Shown here piece after piece: positions 57,465-64,000 of a stretch of 64,000 nucleotides of DNA. Positions within the stretch are counted from its first letter, which is position 1. Each line of letters opens with the position of its first letter. The stretch comes from Nocardia takedensis NBRC 100417 (GTDB lineage Bacteria; Actinomycetota; Actinomycetes; Mycobacteriales; Mycobacteriaceae), in the NCBI RefSeq assembly GCF_000308695.1, contig NZ_BAGG01000009.1, forward strand, positions 1 to 64,000, given 5' to 3'. The notes beneath the pieces were generated by a model. That model ran no database searches. It saw nothing but the letters and a program-made list of their open reading frames with translations, and was not told where the DNA came from. Both the position numbers and the translations under genes were made by a program.

Positions 57465-57884
57465 ATGTTGCGCACCATGATGAAGTCCAAGATCCACCGG
57501 GCCACCGTCACCCACGCCGACCTGCACTACGTCGGTTCGGTGACCGTGGATCAGGATCTGCTCGACGCCGCCGACCTGCTCGAGGGCGAGCAGGTCTGCA
57601 TCGTCGACATCGACAACGGCGCCCGCCTGGAGACCTATGTCATCGCGGGCGAGCGGGGTTCGGGTGTCATCGGGATCAACGGCGCCGCCGCGCATCTGGT
57701 CCATCCCGGTGATCTGGTGATCCTGATCGCCTACGGCATGATGAACGAGCAGGAGATCGCCGCCTACGAGCCGAAGGTGGTCTTCGTCGACGATCGCAAC
57801 CGTCCGGTCGAGTTGGGCGCGGATCCCGCGCACGCGCCGGAGGGTTCCGGGCTGACCTCGCCTCGTACGCTGAGCTTCGCCTGA
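57465..57884 (+). CDS. panD: Aspartate 1-decarboxylase proenzyme
   Basis: A 139-residue proenzyme that self-cleaves between G24 and S25 ('HYVGSVTV') to give the pyruvoyl cofactor; it decarboxylates aspartate to beta-alanine for PanC. '[14 protein letters not shown]' at the N terminus and '[20 protein letters not shown]' at the centre are characteristic. The gene begins 13 bp after panC. Confidence 0.97.
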   Translation: MLRTMMKSKIHRATVTHADLHYVGSVTVDQDLLDAADLLEGEQVCIVDIDNGARLETYVIAGERGSGVIGINGAAAHLVHPGDLVILIAYGMMNEQEIAAYEPKVVFVDDRNRPVELGADPAHAPEGSGLTSPRTLSFA

Positions 57885-57930
57885 CCCACCCCCACCCCCC
57901 ACCTCTCACGACCCCGGGATCGGTTGAGCA

Positions 57931-58722
57931 ATGCTGCTGACCATCGACGTCCGCAACACCAGCATCGAGTTGGGCCTGTTCGCGGGCAGCGGCGCGCACG
58001 CCAGGCTCGAACGGCACTGGCGGATGCACACCAATCCGCTGCTGACCGCGGACGAATTCGCCATGCAGGTGCGCGGCCTGGTCGGCGAGGACCTCGCGCA
58101 GGTGATGGGCGTGTCCGCGCTGTCCACGGTGCCGCCGGTGCTGCGGGAATTGCGCACGATGCTCGACCGGTATTGGCAGCACGTGCCGCACGTGGTCGTG
58201 GAACCCGGTGTGCGAACGGGAATTCCGCTGCTGGTCGACAATCCCAAGGAGATCGGCGCAGACCGCATCGTGAACACCCTTGCGGCACATCACCGTTTCG
58301 GTTCAGCGGCAATTGTCGTCGATTTCGGCACGGCCACCACCGTCGACCTCGTTTCGGCGAAGGGTGAATTTCTCGGCGGCGTGCTCGCGCCGGGCGTGGA
58401 GATCGCGGGCGAGGCGTTGATCGAGCGGGCGGCGTTGCGGCGCGTCGAATTGGCGCGGCCGCGCTCGGTGGTCGGCAAGAATACTGTCGAGGCCATTCAA
58501 TCCGGCGCGGTTTTCGGTTTCGCCGGCATGGTGGACGGCCTGATCGATCGCATTCGCGACGAGTTCGACGCATTCGCGGGCGACGACGTCGCGGTGGTGG
58601 CGACCGGATTCAGCGCGCCGTTGATCGTGGCGGAGTCCGAGACCATCGATCACCACGAACCGCATCTGACCCTGACCGGCCTGCGATTGGTCTACGAGCG
58701 CAATCAGGCGCGACGGAAGTGA
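57931..58722 (+). CDS. coaX: Type III pantothenate kinase
   Basis: A 263-residue ASKHA-fold kinase. '[16 protein letters not shown]' is the phosphate-1 motif, '[18 protein letters not shown]' with '[20 protein letters not shown]' the adenosine/phosphate motifs, and '[20 protein letters not shown]' is typical. It phosphorylates pantothenate as the first CoA step. It is the last of the folate-pantothenate series. Confidence 0.95.
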   Translation: MLLTIDVRNTSIELGLFAGSGAHARLERHWRMHTNPLLTADEFAMQVRGLVGEDLAQVMGVSALSTVPPVLRELRTMLDRYWQHVPHVVVEPGVRTGIPLLVDNPKEIGADRIVNTLAAHHRFGSAAIVVDFGTATTVDLVSAKGEFLGGVLAPGVEIAGEALIERAALRRVELARPRSVVGKNTVEAIQSGAVFGFAGMVDGLIDRIRDEFDAFAGDDVAVVATGFSAPLIVAESETIDHHEPHLTLTGLRLVYERNQARRK

Positions 58723-58770
58723 ACGGCGCGACGCGCGCGGATGCGGCGCAGATCACCGTGGCGTGGGGTG

Positions 58771-58798
58771 TTGCGGCTCCGTCGGCCGCTGCTATGCT
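58771..58798 (+). promoter_or_regulatory. Promoter of the Cys-leader/cysteine dioxygenase unit
   Basis: TTGCGG (58771-58776), 16-bp spacer, TATGCT (58793-58798). The -10 box ends 7 bases before the ATG of the leader peptide, so transcription should begin at or next to that ATG, giving a leaderless mRNA. Confidence 0.65.
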
Positions 58799-58805
58799 CG
58801 CCGAC

Positions 58806-58850
58806 ATGTTCTCCAGTGTGAGCACCCGGGAGTGTTGTCGAGGCCGATAA
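58806..58850 (+). CDS. Leader peptide with adjacent Cys codons (MFSSVSTRECCRGR)
   Basis: A 14-residue ORF: ATG at 58806, two TGT Cys codons at 58833-58838, TAA at 58848. It starts 7 bases after a -10 box, so it is probably leaderless. Its Cys codons lie directly before the first of two overlapping hairpins, upstream of a cysteine dioxygenase gene. Short actinobacterial leader peptides with Cys are known to sense cysteine supply by ribosome stalling; here the role is inferred from layout. Confidence 0.65.
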   Translation: MFSSVSTRECCRGR

Positions 58851-58871
58851 GGGCCTCGACCGTTCGAGGCC
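58839..58871 (+). promoter_or_regulatory. Candidate attenuator: two mutually exclusive hairpins
   Basis: Three mutually complementary segments: CGAGGCC (58839-58845), GGCCTCGA (58852-58859) and TCGAGGCC (58864-58871). Segment 2 can pair with 1 (a stem just after the Cys codons) or with 3 (an 8-bp stem with 4-base loop). A ribosome at or just past the Cys codons would cover segment 1 and leave 2-3 to form. Which structure is the 'on' state is not clear from sequence. Confidence 0.65.
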
Positions 58872-58913
58872 GTCCGTGACCCTCGATCGTCGACACATGC
58901 TGGAGATGCGCTC

Positions 58914-59510
58914 ATGCGTTCATCTGTTCTCTCCCTCACGTCCGGACGGACGCCTCTCTCGGCCACCCCGCCGCTGGATCGCGCGGTCGCCTCGGCGCTG
59001 CCGACTCGGCTGCGGCCCGCCGACCTGCTGCGTCTGACCGACGAGGGTGCCGAGGACGTGCTCGCGGGCCGCTACGACCACCTGCTCCCGCCCGGCGGCG
59101 TCTGGCCGCTGGAGCGGCGCTGGGCGGCCCGGCTGCTCGCCGACGACGAGGTCGACGTCTGGCTCATCAGCTGGACCCCGGACAAATCCACCGAACTGCA
59201 CGATCACGCGGGCTCGCTCGGCGCGCTGACCGTGCTCAGCGGCGCGCTGTCGGAATTCCGTTGGAACGGAAAGGAATTACGCGGCCGCACGTTGACCGCG
59301 GGCGATCAGGCCTCCTTCCCGATCGGCTGGGTGCACGACGTCATGCGCGCGCCCGCGGCCGTGGAATCCGCCGGTCCGCTCGACCCGACACTGAGCGTGC
59401 ACGCCTATTCGCCGCCCCTCACCGCCATGTCGTACTACGAGGTGACCGGCCACGGCACCCTGCGACGCACCCGCACCGTTCTCACCGACCAGCCCGAAGG
59501 TGAACTCTGA
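58914..59510 (+). CDS. Cysteine dioxygenase family protein
   Basis: A 198-residue cupin. The metal-binding motif 'STELHDHAGSLGALTVLSG' (HxH) and the later His in 'GWVHDVMRA' form the iron site expected for thiol dioxygenases. The enzyme would oxidise cysteine (or a related thiol) to the sulfinate. The gene lies behind the Cys-codon leader and attenuator and 1 bp before a rhodanese gene, so it forms a sulfur-catabolic pair whose expression is likely tied to cysteine supply. Confidence 0.85.
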   Translation: MRSSVLSLTSGRTPLSATPPLDRAVASALPTRLRPADLLRLTDEGAEDVLAGRYDHLLPPGGVWPLERRWAARLLADDEVDVWLISWTPDKSTELHDHAGSLGALTVLSGALSEFRWNGKELRGRTLTAGDQASFPIGWVHDVMRAPAAVESAGPLDPTLSVHAYSPPLTAMSYYEVTGHGTLRRTRTVLTDQPEGEL

Positions 59511-59511
59511 C

Positions 59512-59940
59512 ATGAGCCTGACCATTGATCAGATGCTCGACAACGCCCGCGCCAAACTGACCCGCGTCTACGCCTTCGAGATTCCGCAGGCGCTGAGCAG
59601 GGGAGCGATCCTGGTCGATATCCGGCCCCAGGCCCAGCGCGACCGGGAGGGCACCCTGCCCGGCGCGCTGGTCATCGAACGCAATGTCCTGGAATGGCGC
59701 CTCGACCCCAGCAGTTCGGCCCGCCTGGCCGCGGCCACCGATCACGACGTGGAATGGATCATCCTGTGCTCGGAGGGCTACACCTCGAGCCTCGCGGCGG
59801 CCTCCTTGCAGGATCTGGGATTGCATCGCGCCACCGATCTGGTCGGCGGATATCAGGCGTTGAAGGCGGCCGGGCTGCTGACCGTCGGAATCCGCGCCGC
59901 GCATTTCACCCGCGAGGTCGCCTCGCTCGCCTCCCTCTGA
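59512..59940 (+). CDS. Rhodanese-like sulfurtransferase
   Basis: A 142-residue single rhodanese domain. 'GAILVDIRPQAQRDREGTLP' and the catalytic loop 'WIILCSEGYTSSLAAASLQD' with Cys are typical. It would transfer or oxidise sulfane sulfur. It starts 1 bp after the cysteine dioxygenase stop and is probably co-transcribed with it under the leader-peptide attenuator. A glutathione-type persulfide dioxygenase partner is not present here. Confidence 0.88.
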   Translation: MSLTIDQMLDNARAKLTRVYAFEIPQALSRGAILVDIRPQAQRDREGTLPGALVIERNVLEWRLDPSSSARLAAATDHDVEWIILCSEGYTSSLAAASLQDLGLHRATDLVGGYQALKAAGLLTVGIRAAHFTREVASLASL

Positions 59941-60212
59941 CACCCGCGTCCGCCGCCGCCCGCCGAACAGGTCGGCGGCGCAGCGATTTTCGTCCGGCGA
60001 CGATTCGTCCACCCCTGCCGGTCCCGGTGTTGAACCGTGCCCGTACCCGGCGTGCGACCAGTCCGATCGGCTATCGGTCAGCACTGGCCGGGCACCGCGC
60101 GAAACGATTTCCGGTGCCCGCTAGGGTAGTTGGTTGTGAGTGAGCGTAGCGAGCGATCCATAGGCGCGGCAGCATTGCTCGCGACCCTGCCGAGCATCTG
60201 CGAGGTGCGGCC

Positions 60213-61772
60213 GTGAGCGAGCCGCGTAACCCTTCGTCACCCGGGTCAGTTCCCCGCGGGCAAACCCCCGGCGCGGCTACCGGGGCCGACGACGTACCCG
60301 AGCAGATGCGTATTCGCCGGGAGAAGCGGGAGCGTTTGCTCGCCGCGGGCGGCGAGGCATATCCCGTGGTCGTGCCGCGCACCCATTCGCTCGCCGAAAT
60401 CCGGGCCGCGTACCCCGACCTGCCCGCCGATTCCCAGACCGGTGATCAGGTCGGCGTCGCCGGGCGGGTGATCTTCCTGCGCAATACCGGCAAGCTGTGT
60501 TTCGCCACCCTGCAAGAGGGCGACGGCACGAAGTTGCAGGCGATGATCAGCCTCAACGGCGTCGGGCCCGAGGCGCTTACCGCCTGGAAGTCCGACGTCG
60601 ATCTCGGCGATTTCGTCTTCGTGCACGGCGAGGTCATCGTGTCGCGCACCGGGGAATTGAGCGTGATGGCCGATTCCTGGTCGATGTCGGCCAAGTCGCT
60701 GCGCCCGTTGCCGGTCGCGCACAAGGAGATGAGCGAGGAATCGCGGGTCCGTCAGCGCTATGTCGACCTGATCGTGCGCCCCGAGGCCAGGGAAATGGCC
60801 AGGACCAGGGTCGCGGTCGTCAAGTCGCTGCGCGCGGCGCTGGAGCGGCGCGGATTCCTCGAGGTCGAGACCCCGATGTTGCAGACCCTGCACGGCGGGG
60901 CGGCGGCCAGGCCGTTCGTCACCCACTCCAATGCCCTCGATATCGACCTCTACCTGCGCATCGCTCCGGAACTGTTCCTGAAGCGGTGCGTGGTCGGCGG
61001 CCTGGAGAAGGTCTTCGAGATCAACCGCAACTTCCGCAACGAAGGCGCGGACTCCACGCATTCGCCGGAGTTCGCGATGCTGGAAACCTACGAGGCCTAC
61101 GGGACCTACGACGACTCGGCCCGGATGATCCGGGAATTGGTGCAGGAAGTCGCGCAAGAGGCTTTCGGCACCCAGGTGGTCACCCTGGCCGACGGGACCG
61201 AATACGATCTCGGCGGCGAGTGGGCGACCGTCGAGATGTACCCCTCGCTGTCGGACGCGCTGGGCGTGCCGGTGACGCCGGAAACGACGGTCGAGGAATT
61301 GCGGGCGCTCGCCGATCGGGTGGGACTCGAAATTCCGGAGGGCAAGGGCTACGGCCACGGCAAACTGGTAGAGGAACTCTGGGAGCACCAGTACGGGGAC
61401 AAGTTGTATGCCCCGACTTTCGTCCGCGACTTCCCGGTGGAGACTTCTCCGCTGACCCGGCAGCATCGCAGCAAGCCCGGAGTTACCGAGAAGTGGGATC
61501 TGTATGTGCGCGGCTTCGAGTTGGCAACCGGCTATTCGGAGTTGGTCGATCCCGTGATCCAACGGGAACGGTTCGTCGATCAGGCGCGGTTGGCCGCAGC
61601 CGGCGACGACGAGGCTATGGTGCTCGACGAAGACTTCCTCGCCGCGATGGAGCACGGCATGCCCCCGACAACCGGAACCGGTATGGGAATCGACCGGTTG
61701 TTGATGGCGCTGACGGGATTGGGAATCCGAGAAACAATACTGTTCCCCATTGTGCGTCCGGTCACTCGCTGA
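60213..61772 (+). CDS. lysS: Lysyl-tRNA synthetase (class II)
   Basis: A 519-residue class II synthetase. After an N-terminal extension of about 30 residues comes an OB-fold ('[20 protein letters not shown]'). Motif 2 is '[20 protein letters not shown]' and motif 3 '[17 protein letters not shown]'. It charges tRNA(Lys). The GTG at 60213 was taken as the start. It precedes lsr2, as in mycobacteria. Confidence 0.95.
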   Translation: MSEPRNPSSPGSVPRGQTPGAATGADDVPEQMRIRREKRERLLAAGGEAYPVVVPRTHSLAEIRAAYPDLPADSQTGDQVGVAGRVIFLRNTGKLCFATLQEGDGTKLQAMISLNGVGPEALTAWKSDVDLGDFVFVHGEVIVSRTGELSVMADSWSMSAKSLRPLPVAHKEMSEESRVRQRYVDLIVRPEAREMARTRVAVVKSLRAALERRGFLEVETPMLQTLHGGAAARPFVTHSNALDIDLYLRIAPELFLKRCVVGGLEKVFEINRNFRNEGADSTHSPEFAMLETYEAYGTYDDSARMIRELVQEVAQEAFGTQVVTLADGTEYDLGGEWATVEMYPSLSDALGVPVTPETTVEELRALADRVGLEIPEGKGYGHGKLVEELWEHQYGDKLYAPTFVRDFPVETSPLTRQHRSKPGVTEKWDLYVRGFELATGYSELVDPVIQRERFVDQARLAAAGDDEAMVLDEDFLAAMEHGMPPTTGTGMGIDRLLMALTGLGIRETILFPIVRPVTR

Positions 61773-61800
61773 GTGGCGGTTTGCATAGACAAGTCTCGTC

Positions 61801-61828
61801 TTGGAATTTCCGGAATTCGAGGTATTCT
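61801..61828 (+). promoter_or_regulatory. Probable lsr2 promoter with an inverted repeat
   Basis: TTGGAA (61801-61806), 16-bp spacer, TATTCT (61823-61828). GAATT/AATTC arms (61804-61818) around TCCGG form a palindrome over the spacer. It lies about 60 bp before the lsr2 ATG and 30 bp after the lysS stop. Confidence 0.5.
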
Positions 61829-61886
61829 TGCCTCGGGTAATCGGCCTAGTATGCGGGTCGCACGATTTCGAGAGGACGTTCATCTC

Positions 61887-62249
61887 ATGGCAAAGAAGGT
61901 CACCGTTAGCCTGATCGACGATGTCGACGGTGAGTCCATCGCGGACGAGACCATCGAGTTCGCGATCGATGGTGTTTCGTACGAGATCGACCTGTCGACG
62001 GCGAATGCCTCGAAGCTGCGCGACGAGTTGGAGCAGTGGGTTTCCAGCGCGCGGCGGGTCAGCGGCCGTCGTCGCGTCAAGGCCGCCGCGGCAGGCGCCA
62101 CCGCGGGCCCCAAGAGCCGGGTTTCGATCGACCGCGAACAAAGCGCCGCAATTCGCGAGTGGGCTCGCCGGAATGGGCACAAGGTATCCGCGCGGGGTCG
62201 TATCTCCGCCGACATCACCGACGCGTACAACAAGGCTGCCAAGGGCTGA
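61887..62249 (+). CDS. lsr2: Nucleoid-associated protein Lsr2
   Basis: A 120-residue H-NS-like protein. The N-terminal dimerisation domain is '[20 protein letters not shown]' followed by '[20 protein letters not shown]'; after a basic linker the DNA-binding domain is '[20 protein letters not shown]' with the AT-hook-like RGR. It silences AT-rich transferred DNA, which is relevant to the accessory genes in this window. The ATG at 61887 is preceded by GAGAGGACG. A strong terminator follows. Confidence 0.97.
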   Translation: MAKKVTVSLIDDVDGESIADETIEFAIDGVSYEIDLSTANASKLRDELEQWVSSARRVSGRRRVKAAAAGATAGPKSRVSIDREQSAAIREWARRNGHKVSARGRISADITDAYNKAAKG

Positions 62250-62260
62250 CCCCGATCGGT

Positions 62261-62298
62261 CTGCCGCCCGGGCGAATCGTGCGACGCCCGGGCGGCAG
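62261..62298 (+). terminator. Terminator of lsr2
   Basis: Perfect 14-bp arms ctgccgcccgggcg (62261-62274) and cgcccgggcggcag (62285-62298) with a 10-base loop, followed by ccttgttt. It begins 11 bases after the lsr2 stop. Confidence 0.9.
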
Positions 62299-62494
62299 CC
62301 TTGTTTCCGGCGCCGTACCCGGCGCTCGCCAGGGGGCGGCGGCGCGGCCGATCGTGCACAGTGGGAAAGTGTCGGGCGGTCGAGCCCTCGTTCGACCCGC
62401 GCGGCCCGATCTTGCTCGTGATTCCCCGAGGCGGCACCATGGAAACCGTGGGTCGGGTGTCACTGGCGGTATGGAGAGACGAGGTATCGGCACA

Positions 62495-63118
62495 GTGACA
62501 GGATTCGTCGGATCATTCCTGCGATTCACCGACGACACGGGTCGTCAGCAGGAGTTGATGCTCACCCCCGATCGGCAGCGCATCACCATCGGGCGCTCCC
62601 CGCAGGCCGATCTGACCCTCGGGTGGGACGCCGAAGTCTCCCGTCTGCACGCCGCCGTCGAATATCTGGGCGCGCATTGGACCATCGTCGACGACGGCCT
62701 GTCCCGCAACGGCACCTTCGTCAACGGCGAACGCCTGGTCGGCAGACATCGACTGATGGCGGGCGACAAGATCCGCGTCGGCACCTCGCTGGTCTCCTTC
62801 CACGATTTCGGCGGCGCGGCCGAGGACATCACCCGTGCGGCCACCGGGGCCATGCCCACCCTGCGCTCGCTCACCGAGACCCAGCGGTCGGTGCTGATCG
62901 CGCTGTGCAGGCCCTACAAGAACGGTGCCGGATTCGCGACGCCCGCCTCCAACCAGCAGATCGCCGACGAGTTGTTCCTCAGCGTCGACGCGATCAAGAC
63001 CCATCTGCGCGCGCTGTTCGCGAAATTCGGGGTGGAGTCGCTGCCGCAGAACCAGAAGCGGGTGCGGTTGGCCTTTCTCGCCATGCAGAGCGGGATCATC
63101 TCCGAACGAGATCTGTGA
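62495..63118 (+). CDS. FHA-domain protein with C-terminal helix-turn-helix
   Basis: A 207-residue protein. The FHA domain (residues 5-100) has 'ITIGRSPQADLTL', 'VSRLHAAVEY' and 'LSRNGTFVNGERL', the phosphothreonine-binding core. The C-terminal half contains a LuxR/winged helix-like segment 'ASNQQIADELFLSVDAIKTH' and 'LRALFAKFGVESLP'. It could link phosphorylation by a Ser/Thr kinase to gene control. GTG at 62495 has GAGG about 10 bases upstream; an ATG at 62471 would add 8 residues. Confidence 0.8.
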   Translation: MTGFVGSFLRFTDDTGRQQELMLTPDRQRITIGRSPQADLTLGWDAEVSRLHAAVEYLGAHWTIVDDGLSRNGTFVNGERLVGRHRLMAGDKIRVGTSLVSFHDFGGAAEDITRAATGAMPTLRSLTETQRSVLIALCRPYKNGAGFATPASNQQIADELFLSVDAIKTHLRALFAKFGVESLPQNQKRVRLAFLAMQSGIISERDL

Positions 63119-63273
63119 GGCCGCTGCCCGCGATCGGCGCGGTCGAGGCGGAGGTAGACGCTCGCTGGTGTACCCGAGTCGCTGACACATGTTCACCGAG
63201 GTCGCGACGCGGTTGACTCGAGATATCGAACCGGAGGGGCCACCCCGACGGACATCCGAGTCAGGAGAAGCGC

Positions 63274-63858
63274 ATGCTCGCCGCCCGTATCGCCGCCTTG
63301 GTCGCGGCCACGCTCGCGACCGGACTGGTCGCCGGGGTCTTCTACGCCTACGCGATCTCGGTGATGCCCGCCCTGGCGCGCACCGAGGACCGCACGATCA
63401 TCGACGTGATGCAGAAGATCAACGTGGTGATCATCAATCCGTGGTTCATGATCGGATTCGTCGGCACCGTCGTCTTCGGCATCGCCACCGTCGTCCTGCA
63501 CCTGGGGTCCGAGCACCGCACCACGCTGATCTGGATCGGCGTCGCGCTGGCGCTGAACGTCATCGCCTTCGCGATCACCGCGGCCTGCAACGTCCCCTTG
63601 AACGATCAACTCATGGCGGCGGGCGACCCGGCGAGCGCGGCCGAGGCGGCCTCGGTCCGCGCCGACTTCGAATCCTCCTGGGTCCGTTGGAACATTGTTC
63701 GCGCCGTCGTGCACACCTTGGCCTTCCTGGTGCTGTGCGGTGCGCTGTTCGTCGGGGGAATCCAGCATGGCAAGCAATCGGTCCAGGCGGCGGTGCCGTC
63801 CGCGACCGGTGACTTCGCTCCGCAGGTGGTCGCCGGAACGCCGTTCCGGGGCTTCTGA
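63274..63858 (+). CDS. DUF1772 (anthrone oxygenase-like) membrane protein
   Basis: A 194-residue protein with four membrane helices: 'LVAATLATGLVAGVFYAYAI', a second 'FMIGFVGTVVFGIATVVLHL', a third 'WIGVALALNVIAFAITAACN' and a C-terminal 'VVHTLAFLVLCGALFVGGI'. 'NVPLNDQL' after helix three is conserved in DUF1772/anthrone oxygenase relatives. The substrate is unknown, and many bacterial members have no demonstrated activity. Confidence 0.8.
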   Translation: MLAARIAALVAATLATGLVAGVFYAYAISVMPALARTEDRTIIDVMQKINVVIINPWFMIGFVGTVVFGIATVVLHLGSEHRTTLIWIGVALALNVIAFAITAACNVPLNDQLMAAGDPASAAEAASVRADFESSWVRWNIVRAVVHTLAFLVLCGALFVGGIQHGKQSVQAAVPSATGDFAPQVVAGTPFRGF

Positions 63859-63863
63859 GCCGC

Positions 63864-63943
63864 ACACCGACCGCGGGGTCCGTTGCCGGGGCGTCGGGAG
63901 AAAAATCCCACACCCGCCCGCCAACGGGCCCCACGGTCGGTGT
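63864..63943. terminator. Long inverted repeat, probable terminator
   Basis: Left arm from ACACCGACCG (63864) through GGGG and CCGTTG (to 63885) pairs with right arm CAACGG (63922) through CCCC to CGGTCGGTGT (63943), about 22 bp with one mismatch and one G-T pair, loop 36 bases. It begins 5 bases after the stop of the DUF1772 gene. Confidence 0.65.
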
Positions 63944-64000
63944 TCGTCCACGATGATGGAGGTACGCGGTCGATGACGGGTAGCGGTCGAGCTGTTCGCT

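Overview
The window is high-GC actinobacterial DNA, most likely from Nocardia or a close relative in the Nocardiaceae. The gene order ppa / dacB - metalloprotease - tilS - hpt, then ftsH - folE - folP - folB - folK - DUF3180 - DUF6779 - DUF2520 - panC - panD - coaX, then lysS - lsr2, matches the conserved mycobacterial and nocardial neighbourhood as I recall it (Rv3628 to Rv3597c in M. tuberculosis). No complete rRNA or tRNA gene and no CRISPR array was seen.

Layout. 1-2.2 kb: the end of a FabH-like ketosynthase, an orphan ABC ATPase and a TauE/SafE permease. 2.2-7.7 kb: a metal-handling block. It has a CmtR-like ArsR repressor coupled to a CDF transporter, a resolvase remnant, and an lpqS-like / cysK2 / MFS / ycnI series that recalls the copper-responsive lpqS-cysK2-Rv0849 locus of M. 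tuberculosis. 7.8-12.6 kb: an accessory stretch with a BlaI/CopY remnant, an XRE-ImmA/IrrE gene coupled to an unknown partner, a tRNA 3'-end-like sequence that may be an attachment site, a possible structured RNA and a broken lipase gene. 12.8-34.8 kb: a secreted lipase, an alpha/beta hydrolase, a Pls/PosA-type NRPS-like enzyme coupled to an M1 aminopeptidase, a SAM-IV riboswitch ahead of a class V aminotransferase, a MarR/MFS efflux pair with a clear operator, and then ppa, dacB, the metalloprotease, tilS and hpt.

34.7-48.4 kb separates hpt from ftsH, which are adjacent in many actinobacteria, and looks lineage-specific. It holds a membrane Ser/Thr kinase translationally coupled to a paralogous pseudokinase. 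Divergent from these is an amidase-fold protein that has lost its catalytic triad. A LysR regulator, an aldehyde dehydrogenase/SDR operon with a divergent PucR regulator, and DUF2277, DUF1266 and PH-like/SHOCT-like genes follow.

48.8-58.7 kb is one long series for protein quality control, folate and pantothenate/CoA synthesis, with 4-bp overlaps at most folate-pantothenate junctions. 58.7-59.9 kb is a sulfur unit: a leaderless leader peptide with two adjacent Cys codons, two mutually exclusive hairpins, then cysteine dioxygenase and rhodanese genes, which suggests cysteine-sensing attenuation. The window closes with lysS, lsr2, an FHA-HTH protein and a DUF1772 membrane protein.

The observations most worth following are the kinase-pseudokinase pair with the dead amidase beside it, the Cys-codon attenuator, the SAM-IV riboswitch, the CmtR-like operator that overlaps its own start codon, and the tRNA-end/structured-RNA accessory region near 11 kb.
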